Shown: positions 1 through 7,282 of the stretch, in pieces
Layout of the letters: each line of letters begins with the position of its first letter
How positions within the stretch are numbered: position 1 is the first letter of the stretch
Assembly (NCBI GenBank): GCA_937974565.1
Contig: CALJWL010000004.1
Coordinates: 1-64,000 of the forward strand
Reading direction: 5' to 3'
Length of the DNA: 64,000 nt
DNA from: an uncultured Arenicella sp.
GTDB lineage: Bacteria > Pseudomonadota > Gammaproteobacteria > Arenicellales > Arenicellaceae
Position numbers and translations under genes: made by a program
Notes under the pieces: generated by a model
Databases searched by the model: none
What the model was told of the DNA's origin: nothing
The model's input: the letters and a program-made list of their open reading frames with translations, nothing else

Positions 1-116
1 AACAGATGGTGAGGCTGATTCAAACAAATTTATTTGCTAAACGTAGCTTAGTAGACTTATTTAGGCCGCCACCCTCCCCGAAGATAAGAAGCCCTCAAAT
101 GAGTTTACTCGTATGA
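1..116 (+). pseudogene. C-terminal tail of an ORF entering from the left, possibly an IS4-like transposase
   Basis: Reading from base 3, 37 codons are open up to a TGA at 114-116. The peptide contains the run MVRLIQTNLFAKRSLVDLF followed by a Pro-rich end. This looks like the C-terminus of IS4-type transposases, an impression from memory that has not been searched. The rest of the gene lies outside the window, so whether it is intact cannot be judged. It points towards the convergent gene at 154-945, and its setting next to other mobile-element pieces fits an insertion sequence end. Confidence 0.35.
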
Positions 117-153
117 AAATCACTAAGTGGGACAGCAATGGGCTTAAGCCCCT

Positions 154-945
154 TTAGTCTTTAATTTCAAGTTTGGGCTTATTCTGTCCCTCTACACTTC
201 GACCTATCTTTCTGTGCTGTAAGATCAGCCAATCGGTAAAGTCCTCAAAACTCTCCAGAGCCATTTCTACAGGGAATTGTAGAACGATCTGACCTTCTTC
301 AATATTAAATATATCTTGTTTCATATCTTGATCACCTGAACTTTTCAGAGCATCACTATGGCTAGTTTCTTTGAACATGTTGCCAGTAAGTTTGGTGACA
401 TCGTTCTTGAGTTTTTCCTCAAATTGGCTATTCCCGCCTTCATGCTCATTTTCATCTGCGATAGTTTCTGCGCTTCCGTCAACGTAATTTAGTGCATCTC
501 TGTAGACTTTGATTATATCAGAAACTGCATTTGGGTTGTAACCTTGTTGCTTTAGATAAAAATCAAGACTTCCATCAGATACTTGGGAATTAGGGTATTT
601 ATCAAAAAGCTCCCTCAATATTTTAGGCCTTAAAGCTGCTTTAGATAATATCTTATTTCTATCAGAAGGGTCGTCTCTTGTATCGTACACATAATTCAAA
701 GCATCCGGTGTTAGAGAAACCATTCTATTGGCACCAGTACCCTCATCGTTCAATAAGCCGTATGCTTTCAACGATGCTATTACTGTTAATCCTCCGCTAC
801 TTTTTTCACCATACCCCCAGTGAGTGACAGCGACTTTTACAGGCGCGGCATTTATTGTTTCTGCATCATAGAACTGGTTTATGCGTTTTACAGCATCACT
901 AATTTTCAGTGCTGGGTAAGCTGGGCTTCTGTGTCGTTTTGCCAT
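154..945 (-). CDS. Uncharacterised protein with winged-helix-like N-terminus
   Basis: 263 residues, not assigned to a named family. The first 100 residues look like a small helical or winged-helix fold: a Lys/Arg-rich start, a SDAVKRINQFYD helix, a segment around THWGYGEKSSGG, and a strand-turn-strand near LNDEGTGANRMVSLT. The middle (about 155-205) is acidic, polar and probably disordered. The last 50 residues form a compact block around VLQFPVEMALESFEDFTDWL. It starts at ATG 945, with a GGA about 8 bases upstream. There is no signal peptide or membrane segment, so it is probably cytoplasmic, and a DNA-binding role is only an inference. It stands alone among mobile-element debris, which suggests an island gene. 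Confidence 0.7.
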   Translation of the reverse strand: MAKRHRSPAYPALKISDAVKRINQFYDAETINAAPVKVAVTHWGYGEKSSGGLTVIASLKAYGLLNDEGTGANRMVSLTPDALNYVYDTRDDPSDRNKILSKAALRPKILRELFDKYPNSQVSDGSLDFYLKQQGYNPNAVSDIIKVYRDALNYVDGSAETIADENEHEGGNSQFEEKLKNDVTKLTGNMFKETSHSDALKSSGDQDMKQDIFNIEEGQIVLQFPVEMALESFEDFTDWLILQHRKIGRSVEGQNKPKLEIKD

Positions 946-1065
946 AATAATAGTCCAATCATTGAAATTTCATCAATCATATCATTTTATCTTAGATAAA
1001 AACAAGATATATGGTTGCGATTATATCAGAATGGAGTTATATTTCGCTTGTGCCGCTTCTTGTGG

Positions 1066-1106
1066 CAATAAAAAACCTCGAATCGATTGCAGTCGAAACG
1101 AGGTTT
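1066..1106 (-). terminator. Intrinsic terminator reading leftwards
   Basis: AAACCTCG at 1073-1080 pairs with CGAGGTTT at 1099-1106. Read on the minus strand, the stem is followed by a run of T (bases 1075 down to 1071) and ATT. The 18-base loop contains a further TCGA/TCGA pairing. It would end leftward transcription from the XRE-like gene side and separate it from the 154-945 gene. Confidence 0.55.
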
Positions 1107-1228
1107 GGACACTTAAATGGTGAATGGTGTTCACAATTTGAAGCGGCATATAGCAAGTGCAATTGTACCATAGTCCTTCATTTTGGCCAATCGGCAAACT
1201 CACCCAACATAAATTAAGGAGAACCATT

Positions 1229-1327
1229 ATGGTTTGTTCTTGGCCTATGCCTGTACGCGTTAGAGCGTACACTCGGGTGAGATTTGGTCGCTTAGAGTAC
1301 GTTTGTACTCACTGCCGCTCTCGTTAA
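1229..1327 (+). CDS. Small basic 32-residue protein with an ideal ribosome binding site
   Basis: An AAGGAG at 1216-1221 lies 7 bases before ATG 1229, and the frame closes with TAA at 1325-1327. The peptide is short and basic. Its core reads VRVRAYTRVRFGRL, it carries three cysteines including a C-T-H-C motif near the end, and it closes with CRSR. Small arginine-rich proteins with a VRAYTR/VRAHTR core are, from memory, found near filamentous phages and other small mobile elements; this is not proven here. A perfect 12-bp inverted repeat starts 8 bases after the stop. The spacing of the Shine-Dalgarno site, start, stop and hairpin makes translation likely. The function is unknown. Confidence 0.5.
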   Translation: MVCSWPMPVRVRAYTRVRFGRLEYVCTHCRSR

Positions 1328-1334
1328 TTAAAAA

Positions 1335-1365
1335 GCCCTTAACGATGCACTAGATCGTTAAGGGC
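1335..1365. repeat. Perfect 12-bp inverted repeat with 7-base loop
   Basis: GCCCTTAACGAT (1335-1346) pairs exactly with ATCGTTAAGGGC (1354-1365) around GCACTAG. There is no clear T-tract on the plus side; on the minus side the stem is followed by TTTTTAATTAA. It could terminate the convergent small ORF and leftward transcription, or be a protein or recombination site. A second short inverted repeat, TTGTGAG-7-CTCACAA, lies at 1393-1413. Confidence 0.6.
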
Positions 1366-1392
1366 CATAACTGCCTTTATCGGGGCAATCGA

Positions 1393-1476
1393 TTGTGAGC
1401 GTTTGACTCACAAAGGAGGATGTCAGCGGTGTATAACTATTCCCGCTTATTATCGGTAGGGCGCTAACCAGCGCCC
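1393..1476. other. Inverted repeats and AGGAGG between small ORF and XRE-like gene
   Basis: TTGTGAG (1393-1399) and CTCACAA (1407-1413) form an inverted repeat directly followed by a strong AGGAGG. A GTG nine bases later opens only a 12-codon frame. The hairpin GGGCGCT-AACC-AGCGCCC (1459-1476) includes the stop codon of the XRE-like gene. The cluster of hairpins suggests a compact mobile-element non-coding region, with no gene product beyond tiny frames. Confidence 0.35.
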
Positions 1477-1736
1477 GTTACCTCTTTATTATATACATTC
1501 ATGATCGCAACACCATCATCATAGTTGGGTTGCGCTCGTTTTCCTGTTCTGAGTTTAGTTAGATTACTTCTATTTATACCTGTCAGCTCTTCCATTTTGT
1601 AATCGTTGAACCCAGCGTCTTTTAAATCGCTCAGTATTTTTGAAAAATCTGTCTTTGCATCATTCATAGCCCGAAGTCTATACATGCCATTATCGAACCA
1701 CAATACTTTTAGGTACAAAAATCCCTTTTTCTTCAT
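1464..1736 (-). CDS. Small XRE-like helix-turn-helix protein
   Basis: About 90 residues from ATG 1736; a TTG at 1760 or an internal ATG at 1667 are alternatives. The segment YKMEELTGINRSNLTKLRTG has the pattern of an XRE/Cro recognition-helix pair (a helix, a GI-turn, then a helix with SNLTKL), followed by a basic KRAQPNYDDG stretch and a final helix. It is probably a DNA-binding repressor of a small mobile element. It is divergent from the transposase. The gap between them carries CTCTATT-GAA-AATAGAG at 1740-1756, just upstream of ATG 1736, which would suit autoregulation. Confidence 0.5.
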   Translation of the reverse strand: MKKKGFLYLKVLWFDNGMYRLRAMNDAKTDFSKILSDLKDAGFNDYKMEELTGINRSNLTKLRTGKRAQPNYDDGVAIMNVYNKEVTGAG

Positions 1737-1739
1737 TTG

Positions 1740-1756
1740 CTCTATTGAAAATAGAG
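1740..1756. promoter_or_regulatory. Candidate operator CTCTATT-3-AATAGAG
   Basis: A perfect 7-bp inverted repeat with a 3-base spacer, lying between the divergent XRE-like gene (start 1736) and the transposase start (1781). Its position immediately ahead of a helix-turn-helix gene is the usual place for an autoregulatory operator. If the XRE-like gene instead began at TTG 1760, the repeat would be inside it. Confidence 0.35.
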
Positions 1757-1780
1757 ACAATAGTACCTATTATAATTCTC

Positions 1781-2799
1781 ATGAAGACAACCAAAGGCCA
1801 AAATTATCTACTTTCAGCGCAGGCACGAAGCCTGTCGTTGATGCAGATTATGCGCCTTTCGGATGATGAAGCCTTTGAACTATTTAAAGAGGCTCGATGG
1901 TCTGAGTCTGGGGTGATGCGGTATGTCCTGATTGCGGAAGCATAAGCCACTACTGGATTAAAACGCGCAAGCAATGGCGCTGTAAGGATTGCAAACACTC
2001 ATACTCAGTAACTAGCGACACTATCTTCGCTAACCATAAAATGCCTCTTAGGAACTATCTGGCTGCGATTGCGATTTATTCAAACGCCGCAAAAGGTATC
2101 TCAACACTTCAACTATCACGCGACCTAGACTGTCAGTATAAGACGGCTTTCGTGTTGGCTCACAAATTGCGTGAATCATTGGTCGATATGAAGGGTGAGA
2201 ACTTTAACGGTGAAGTTGAGATTGACGGCTGCTATGTAAACAAGCATGTACGCCCCTCAAACCGAGTTGAAAATCGTGTTGATCGTCGCTTGGCTTCTAA
2301 CCGTAATCCTAATCGCCGAACGGTTATGGTTATTCGTCAACGTGGCGCAAAGGGCGAAGGTGCTTCTAAGACTCGTGTATTCGTTACTAAGAGCGAAAAC
2401 AGCAAAGCGAATATGTATATTGCTCTAACTAATATTGACCGCACTACAACCATTTACGCCGATCAGCACGTATCGTATGACCAACTTCACAGTACTTTAC
2501 TCATGAAACGTGTCAATCACGAAAAATACTACAGTGCCCCTGATGGCTCTAATACCAATCAAGCCGAGTCGTTCTTTGCTCGTTTTCGTAGAATGCAGTA
2601 CGGCCAAATGCACCGCATGGGTAACTTGTACATGGATAGATACGCCAATGAAGCCGCCTATCGTGAAAACACTCGACGCATCAGCAATGGCCACACCTTC
2701 TCTGACATTGTTAAGCGCTGCGCTAAATCAGAAGTATCAAGAGATTTTGCGGGTTACTGGCAAGGCAATAAGCGCCTAAAAGAAAATCTAGCGATTTAG
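1781..2799 (+). pseudogene. IS1595/ISXO2-type transposase, disrupted by a frameshift near 1924
   Basis: The N-terminal part (ATG 1781) reads in one frame to about 1924. The rest continues in the -1 frame to the TAG at 2797-2799. Joining the frames gives about 339 residues with the family layout: an N-terminal helical domain ending ARWSESGVMRY, a zinc ribbon CPDCG...CKDC, then the ISXO2-like catalytic domain. The acidic residues are visible in EVEIDGCY, TIYADQHVSY and NQAESFF (DDE type). One missing base at about 1919-1924 would explain the break, and no slippery heptamer is seen there. The fragment starting at ATG 2041 alone lacks the zinc ribbon. It is likely inactive, unless the indel is a sequencing error. 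Confidence 0.75.
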
Positions 2800-3228
2800 T
2801 ATCAATTGCCAGACTATCTCTAATCCATTTCTCTCGACTTCTTCAATAACCCCACTCTTTTGCAATCGCTTTAAGATCACAAACAAGCTGGCTCTAAGCG
2901 CTTTCACGTCGATTGCCTCACGATCAAAACCCTTTCTACTAATCACTTCATCAAGTAGGTCGCCAGTGGATATAGGGCGTGCCACCTCCCTGAAAACATC
3001 CATTAGTAAAGTATTACCCTCTCTTGGTTCAAAGAATGAGTTTTTACCGTTTGTCTTACGCTTCTTGATCTTGGTTAGATCATAGTCAGGCTGGAAAACT
3101 TTAATAGCAGCATCCATAGACGCCATATCCGCCCTTATTTGCTTGATCTGGTTTTGGTGGTAATCTATTTGTCCTGCTAGTTCACCGCGTTTAGTTACTA
3201 GCGCAGACATTACATGTGATTCTGCCAT
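2788..3228 (-). CDS. Coiled-coil plus winged-helix protein, probable IS passenger
   Basis: 146 residues, convergent with the transposase and overlapping its 3' end by 12 bases, so both probably lie within the same element. Residues 1-45 are heptad-rich and likely a coiled coil (KRGELAGQIDYHQNQIKQI). Residues 46-70 are a basic linker with KIKKRKTNGK. Residues 72-146 resemble a winged helix: LLMDVFREV, the helix STGDLLDEVISRKG, then LFVILKRLQKSGVIEEV and a wing. It could be a DNA-binding accessory or regulator of the element. No named family was recognised. It starts at ATG 3228, with an inverted repeat just upstream. Confidence 0.6.
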   Translation of the reverse strand: MAESHVMSALVTKRGELAGQIDYHQNQIKQIRADMASMDAAIKVFQPDYDLTKIKKRKTNGKNSFFEPREGNTLLMDVFREVARPISTGDLLDEVISRKGFDREAIDVKALRASLFVILKRLQKSGVIEEVERNGLEIVWQLILNR

Positions 3229-3232
3229 TGCT

Positions 3233-3283
3233 CTAATCCGTTCGTTGAAAGGCAGATATTTTAAATTCAGATCAACGGATTAG
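3233..3283. repeat. 10-bp inverted repeat upstream of the passenger gene
   Basis: CTAATCCGTT (3233-3242) and AACGGATTAG (3274-3283) are exact inverse copies separated by 31 bases and lie 5 to 55 bases upstream of ATG 3228. They may be operator half-sites or part of the element end. No matching copy was found on the far side of the transposase. Confidence 0.4.
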
Positions 3284-3839
3284 CTTTGTGCAACTGCTAC
3301 ATAATTCCGAACATAATCGTGATCTTGTGGCTACGCTAGAGTGTCGGTTACTGGGCGCTTACAAACCATCACTCTATTATGCAGTCGCTTGCGTTATTGC
3401 TCACTGTGTTATGAGGAACTAGGACTAATCAAAGGCATCTCGTTAGTGAACCTAACAACCACCCTAAAACAAACATTAATTAAGCCCTCCTCTATGTGAG
3501 TTCAAATTAGCACCAGCTGGCAAGACAACTTGAAAAGTGTTCTAAATATACGCCAGCTTAACGAAGTTCTGAGATTTTTGGACCGGTTCTGACTCGATCG
3601 GCAGGCCATGCAATGTTTAGCGCGACGTTACTCGCTCACTTCGAATACAGGCCTTACCACTCGTAGGCGACGAGGTCACAGTGAACTTTACGTCTTTTAC
3701 TTATATAAACTGGACATCAGTGCGATGTTGGTCGCGCATGCGTGAGTTAAACAGTGGAACGATTGGGTTTCACTCACCACTGATACCTATAATGTGATTA
3801 TCAACTCGTTAATGGCCGATTGTTATTTTGAATGTGTGT
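3284..3839. other. Gene-free stretch between the mobile patch and metF
   Basis: About 550 bases with no convincing reading frame, no tRNA-like fold and no T-tracted hairpin seen on either strand. It lies downstream of metF (which ends at 3840) and upstream of the passenger gene. It is probably decayed sequence at the island boundary. Confidence 0.5.
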
Positions 3840-4841
3840 TCACTGTTGATTTGGAAACCACGGTTCTCGACCATTAAGCACACCAGACTCTTGCACCATA
3901 TCAGCCACGGACGACTCTTGTTTATACGCCATGATATGCACACCACTCACGCCTTCCATTTCTTTAATTTTCTGCATCAATTCAACGCAGATTTTTTGGC
4001 CTTCGGCTTTTTGATTTACCGTGCCTTCTAAGCGTTTGATCAGAGCTTCAGGAATATGCACGCCGGGCACGTTATTTTTTAACCATCGTGCGGTGCTGGC
4101 CGATGCCAAAGTACCCACGCCAGGTAAAATAAACGCGCGCTCGGTTAGCCCCATATCCACGGCACGTTTCATCATGTCTCGCAGCACTGGCATGTCAAAA
4201 CAGTATTGTGTTTGAATGAATTCGGCACCCGCATCAATTTTTTTCTTTAGTTGTAATACTCGGCTTGCTACGGGTGGCACGAAAGGATTGACAGTCGATC
4301 CAGGAAAAATGGCAGGCGGAGAATCTATTTTTCGGCCGCTTAGAAAGTGAGATTTATCTCTCAACGTTTTAATCGTAGAAAGCAAGGAAACACTGTCTAA
4401 ATCAAACACCGGCTTTGCTTGAGGGTGATCGCCAGCCGAAACATCGTCGCCTGACAGTGCCAACACATTACAAATACCGATTGCTGCCGCACCCAGAATA
4501 TCACCCTGAATAGCAATTCGATTTTTATCTCGGCAAGAGATTTGCATGATAGGTGAGTAACCTACTCGGGTAAGCAACGCGCACACAGCCATGCTCGACA
4601 TATGACAATTAGCACCCGAGCCATCAGTTGCATTAATGGCATCTACCACACCGTCAAATAGCATTGCTCGGTGATAAACTTCATCTGGATCAGCTGAGTC
4701 TGGAGGTGCGATTTCGCTGGTCACCACAAAATGTCCAGCTCTCAGCACACGCTCAAGACGACCTTGAGAAATATGGCCTTCGAGTGTTGGTAACGGGCTA
4801 CCCGGATTATCGACATATGGGTGCCGCTCTACGACACTCAT
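3840..4841 (-). CDS. metF: Methylenetetrahydrofolate reductase (MetF family)
   Basis: 333 residues from ATG 4841. A GGAG lies about 9 bases upstream, and the start overlaps the MetV-like stop codon as ATGA. A longer frame opening at 4907 would overlap the neighbour by 70 bases and is less likely. It is a TIM-barrel flavoprotein that reduces 5,10-methylene-THF to 5-methyl-THF. Family segments are VVTSEIAPPDSADPDEV at the N-terminus, INATDGSGANCHMS, the ALSGDD loop, and GAEFIQTQYCFD with a following ILPGV. It is shorter at the N-terminus than plant or animal enzymes. Coupling to the Fe-S MetV-like protein suggests a two-subunit reductase like that of acetogens, perhaps serving C1 or demethylation metabolism rather than only methionine synthesis. 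Confidence 0.85.
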   Translation of the reverse strand: MSVVERHPYVDNPGSPLPTLEGHISQGRLERVLRAGHFVVTSEIAPPDSADPDEVYHRAMLFDGVVDAINATDGSGANCHMSSMAVCALLTRVGYSPIMQISCRDKNRIAIQGDILGAAAIGICNVLALSGDDVSAGDHPQAKPVFDLDSVSLLSTIKTLRDKSHFLSGRKIDSPPAIFPGSTVNPFVPPVASRVLQLKKKIDAGAEFIQTQYCFDMPVLRDMMKRAVDMGLTERAFILPGVGTLASASTARWLKNNVPGVHIPEALIKRLEGTVNQKAEGQKICVELMQKIKEMEGVSGVHIMAYKQESSVADMVQESGVLNGREPWFPNQQ

Positions 4842-5320
4842 GATGCTTTCTCCACGGTTAACTGTTCCTTTGCTTGCACTTCTCGTTGCTTCAAGATGTT
4901 CAACCAAGCACTGCTGCCTTGCACTGATTTATCCGTTGCAAACTGTAAGTCATTAATTTTGTTTCCGTTTTTCATGCGTTCAGCGCCTTCCCATGCTTGC
5001 ACCCACACGCACACCATTTCAGGCTTGACCTCACATTGACCGTTCTCTCGCACACCACCGCAAGGGCCGTTGCGGATGGTTTTAGGGCAATTCATTGGGC
5101 AAGTCATACCGGTGCTGGACAACACGCAGTTGCCACACATTTTACAATCGAATAAAAACCCTTTGCTGGCTTTTTCCATGCGAGTCATTAGGCCGTCCAA
5201 TCGACCGCCGGAAATGTTACTTACTATTCTCATGATGTTAAGAATAATAGGTTCCGAAAAAGCATAGAAACGCTCGTATAAGCGAGAATAGCGTGTGGCA
5301 AACAGTCTGGCTTTATACAT
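4838..5320 (-). CDS. MTHFR C-terminal-domain protein (MetV-like), cysteine-rich
   Basis: 160 residues. An AAGGT lies about 8 bases before ATG 5320. The cysteines are clustered as DCKMCGNC, then MTCPMNCPK and NGPCGGV, with more in QCEVKPEMVC. This is the pattern of the MTHFR_C (MetV) family, whose acetogen members bind Fe-S or zinc and form a complex with MetF. The first 45 residues are aromatic and basic, with a hydrophobic stretch FSEPIILNIM that is unusual and might contact the membrane (inference). The stop overlaps the metF start by four bases, so the two are translationally coupled. It is separated from der by 243 bases that hold a long inverted repeat. Confidence 0.75.
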   Translation of the reverse strand: MYKARLFATRYSRLYERFYAFSEPIILNIMRIVSNISGGRLDGLMTRMEKASKGFLFDCKMCGNCVLSSTGMTCPMNCPKTIRNGPCGGVRENGQCEVKPEMVCVWVQAWEGAERMKNGNKINDLQFATDKSVQGSSAWLNILKQREVQAKEQLTVEKAS

Positions 5321-5376
5321 TGTTTATAACCTTAATGGGTATGTTAATGATTTGGGCTGCGCACACCACCTCATTT

Positions 5377-5429
5377 ATAACCACTGAGGATTCAATCGGT
5401 CACAGAAATCCATCATGTTCAGTGGTTAT
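5377..5429. promoter_or_regulatory. 11-bp inverted repeat upstream of metV-metF
   Basis: ATAACCACTGA (5377-5387) and TCAGTGGTTAT (5419-5429) are perfect inverse copies. The spacer is 31 bases and the centres are 42 bp apart, close to four helical turns. They lie 57 to 109 bases upstream of the metV-like start, in the only space available for its promoter. Paired binding sites for a dimeric or looping regulator are the simplest reading; an RNA hairpin is the alternative. Confidence 0.45.
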
Positions 5430-5563
5430 GTGCGATTTTATTATTGTAAACTCACAGGCATTGTTTGGTAAACAACTCGGCTTATTCTCACTCAACAACT
5501 TAGCAAGACATCAATAGCATATCTTGCTTACATCCACAAAGGCACAAAAAAGCACAACAAACG

Positions 5564-7084
5564 TTACGCTCCTGTTCGACCGCTTTTCTTTCGGCTGCCT
5601 CGAAATTTTACTTTATCTTTGCTTTTACGAGACGGCCTGGCTGATGTGTCGTGGTAAGGATTATCCGATGTTTTAAAACTGAGTTTTACCTTAGTCCCTA
5701 ACATACCGAAGGCCTTTTCATAGGTGTTCGATAAATAACGTTGGTAAGTCTGTGGCAACTTATCCAGTTGGTTACCATGAATAATGACGTGCGGCGGGTT
5801 CATGCCACCTTGGTGTGCGAACTTCAGCTTGATCCGAAAATTGCCCACCATTGGTGGGTTGCGGCGCTCTTCTGCTTCCTTTAAAATTTGATTAATCCGG
5901 CCGGTGCCCATGTCGGTCATGGCACTGTCATAAAGCTTGTCAACCAACGGCATAATCACATTGATACCTTTACCGTATTTGGCGGAAATAAACTCGATGG
6001 GGATGTTGCCCATATGACCAAATTTACGATCAATCTGCGCTTTGACTTGATCTCGATCGTATTGGCTCATGCCATCCCACTTATTAACCAAAATCATTAA
6101 CGAGCGCCCACTGTTAAACACGAGGTTGATCAGGCGATTGTCTTGATCAACAATGCCGTCTCTGGCATCAAGTACAATAGCCACCACTTGCGCTAATTCA
6201 ACCGCGCGCAGTGTTTTCATCACCGAAAAACGTTCAACTCGATCATCGATACGTGACTTTTTGCGCATACCTGCAGTGTCAATCAGCACGTATTCTTTTT
6301 CGTTAAATTCAAAAGGCACGTGAATGCTGTCGCGGGTTGTGCCTGGCATGTCATAGACGACCACCCGCTCTTCACCAACCAAGCTGTTTAACAGCGTTGA
6401 TTTACCCACATTGGGACGTCCTACTATTGCTAGACGTGCAACACCGGCTGGAATTTCATACGAATTCTCTTCTCGTTGACGGCCTTCTGTTTCGCTCAGC
6501 ACTCGGTTTAACAGCTTCTGTATACCATCACCATTCTTACCCGAAACAACGATGGGCTCATCTAAGCCTAGTTGGTAAAAATCTGCACCAACGATGCCTT
6601 TGTCTAGCCCTTCGGCTTTATTAACAGCCAAGTAGACTTGAATGCGTTCATTTAAACGCAATTGCTTAGCGATCTCGAAATCAACCGGTGTGGCTCCATC
6701 ACGACCGTCAACAATAAAGATCACAGCGTCACTGTCATCTAGAGCTTGGTCTACCTGCTCTTTCATCAGCAGGTGGATACCATCGTCGTCGCTTTCAATG
6801 CCGCCAGTGTCGACCACCCAATACGGTTTTTTCCCAACACGCCCTACGCCCACCATTCGGTCGCGAGTAACACCAGGGCGATCATCAACAATGGCATCTC
6901 GGCTGCGTGTCAGTCGGTTATAAAGCGTGGATTTACCAACATTAGGCCTACCCACAATCGAGATAATTGGTTTAGGTGTTTCTTCCTTGGGGGGTTGCTC
7001 CGCTAGAAGGCGGTCTTCTGCACTAAGTTCATCGTAAGCAAACGTCTGATTGTGTGTTGAATTTGAATCTTTTGGGTCTTGCAC
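5564..7084 (-). CDS. der: Ribosome-assembly GTPase Der (EngA)
   Basis: 506 residues with two consecutive GTPase domains and a C-terminal KH-like domain, the Der arrangement required for 50S subunit maturation. The G1 loops GRPNVGKST are at about residues 45-53 and again near 220. DTGG and DTAGM are the G3 motifs, and NKAE and NKWD are the G4 motifs. The C-terminus is basic (RPSRKSKDKVKFRGSRKK). It starts at GTG 7084 with an AGG 8 bases ahead. This leaves about 40 residues before the first G domain, an acidic extension that E. coli Der lacks, and no better start lies closer to the domain. It is last in the ndk-to-der gene order, about 200 bases after bamB. Confidence 0.95.
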   Translation of the reverse strand: MQDPKDSNSTHNQTFAYDELSAEDRLLAEQPPKEETPKPIISIVGRPNVGKSTLYNRLTRSRDAIVDDRPGVTRDRMVGVGRVGKKPYWVVDTGGIESDDDGIHLLMKEQVDQALDDSDAVIFIVDGRDGATPVDFEIAKQLRLNERIQVYLAVNKAEGLDKGIVGADFYQLGLDEPIVVSGKNGDGIQKLLNRVLSETEGRQREENSYEIPAGVARLAIVGRPNVGKSTLLNSLVGEERVVVYDMPGTTRDSIHVPFEFNEKEYVLIDTAGMRKKSRIDDRVERFSVMKTLRAVELAQVVAIVLDARDGIVDQDNRLINLVFNSGRSLMILVNKWDGMSQYDRDQVKAQIDRKFGHMGNIPIEFISAKYGKGINVIMPLVDKLYDSAMTDMGTGRINQILKEAEERRNPPMVGNFRIKLKFAHQGGMNPPHVIIHGNQLDKLPQTYQRYLSNTYEKAFGMLGTKVKLSFKTSDNPYHDTSARPSRKSKDKVKFRGSRKKSGRTGA

Positions 7085-7282
7085 AATAAATACCTGTAAA
7101 AATAACCGTGCTAATCGAGATCAGGGCTTATTAAGCCCCTTTGCTGCGAAGGAAGGTCAAGGAATCTACCGATGGTCAATGCCCTCGCCTATTTAATCTT
7201 TTGATTTATGGTAATAATACGTAACATCAATTGATGTGCTAAAACTCACATAATCGTTGTACACAATGCCAGGGCTTTCACC

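Noticed and set aside
1011-1217. 68-codon frame overlapping the leftward terminator
   Set aside because: Contains the terminator stem, and no family was recognised. It is probably spurious.
1906-1930. Programmed -1 frameshift in the transposase
   Set aside because: No slippery heptamer and no obvious downstream stem at the shift point. A lost base explains it better.
1369-3262. CTGCCTTT at 1371-1378 and its inverse AAAGGCAG near 3248-3255 as terminal repeats of the insertion sequence
   Set aside because: Only eight bases match, the rest diverges, and no target duplication was found, so chance is likely.
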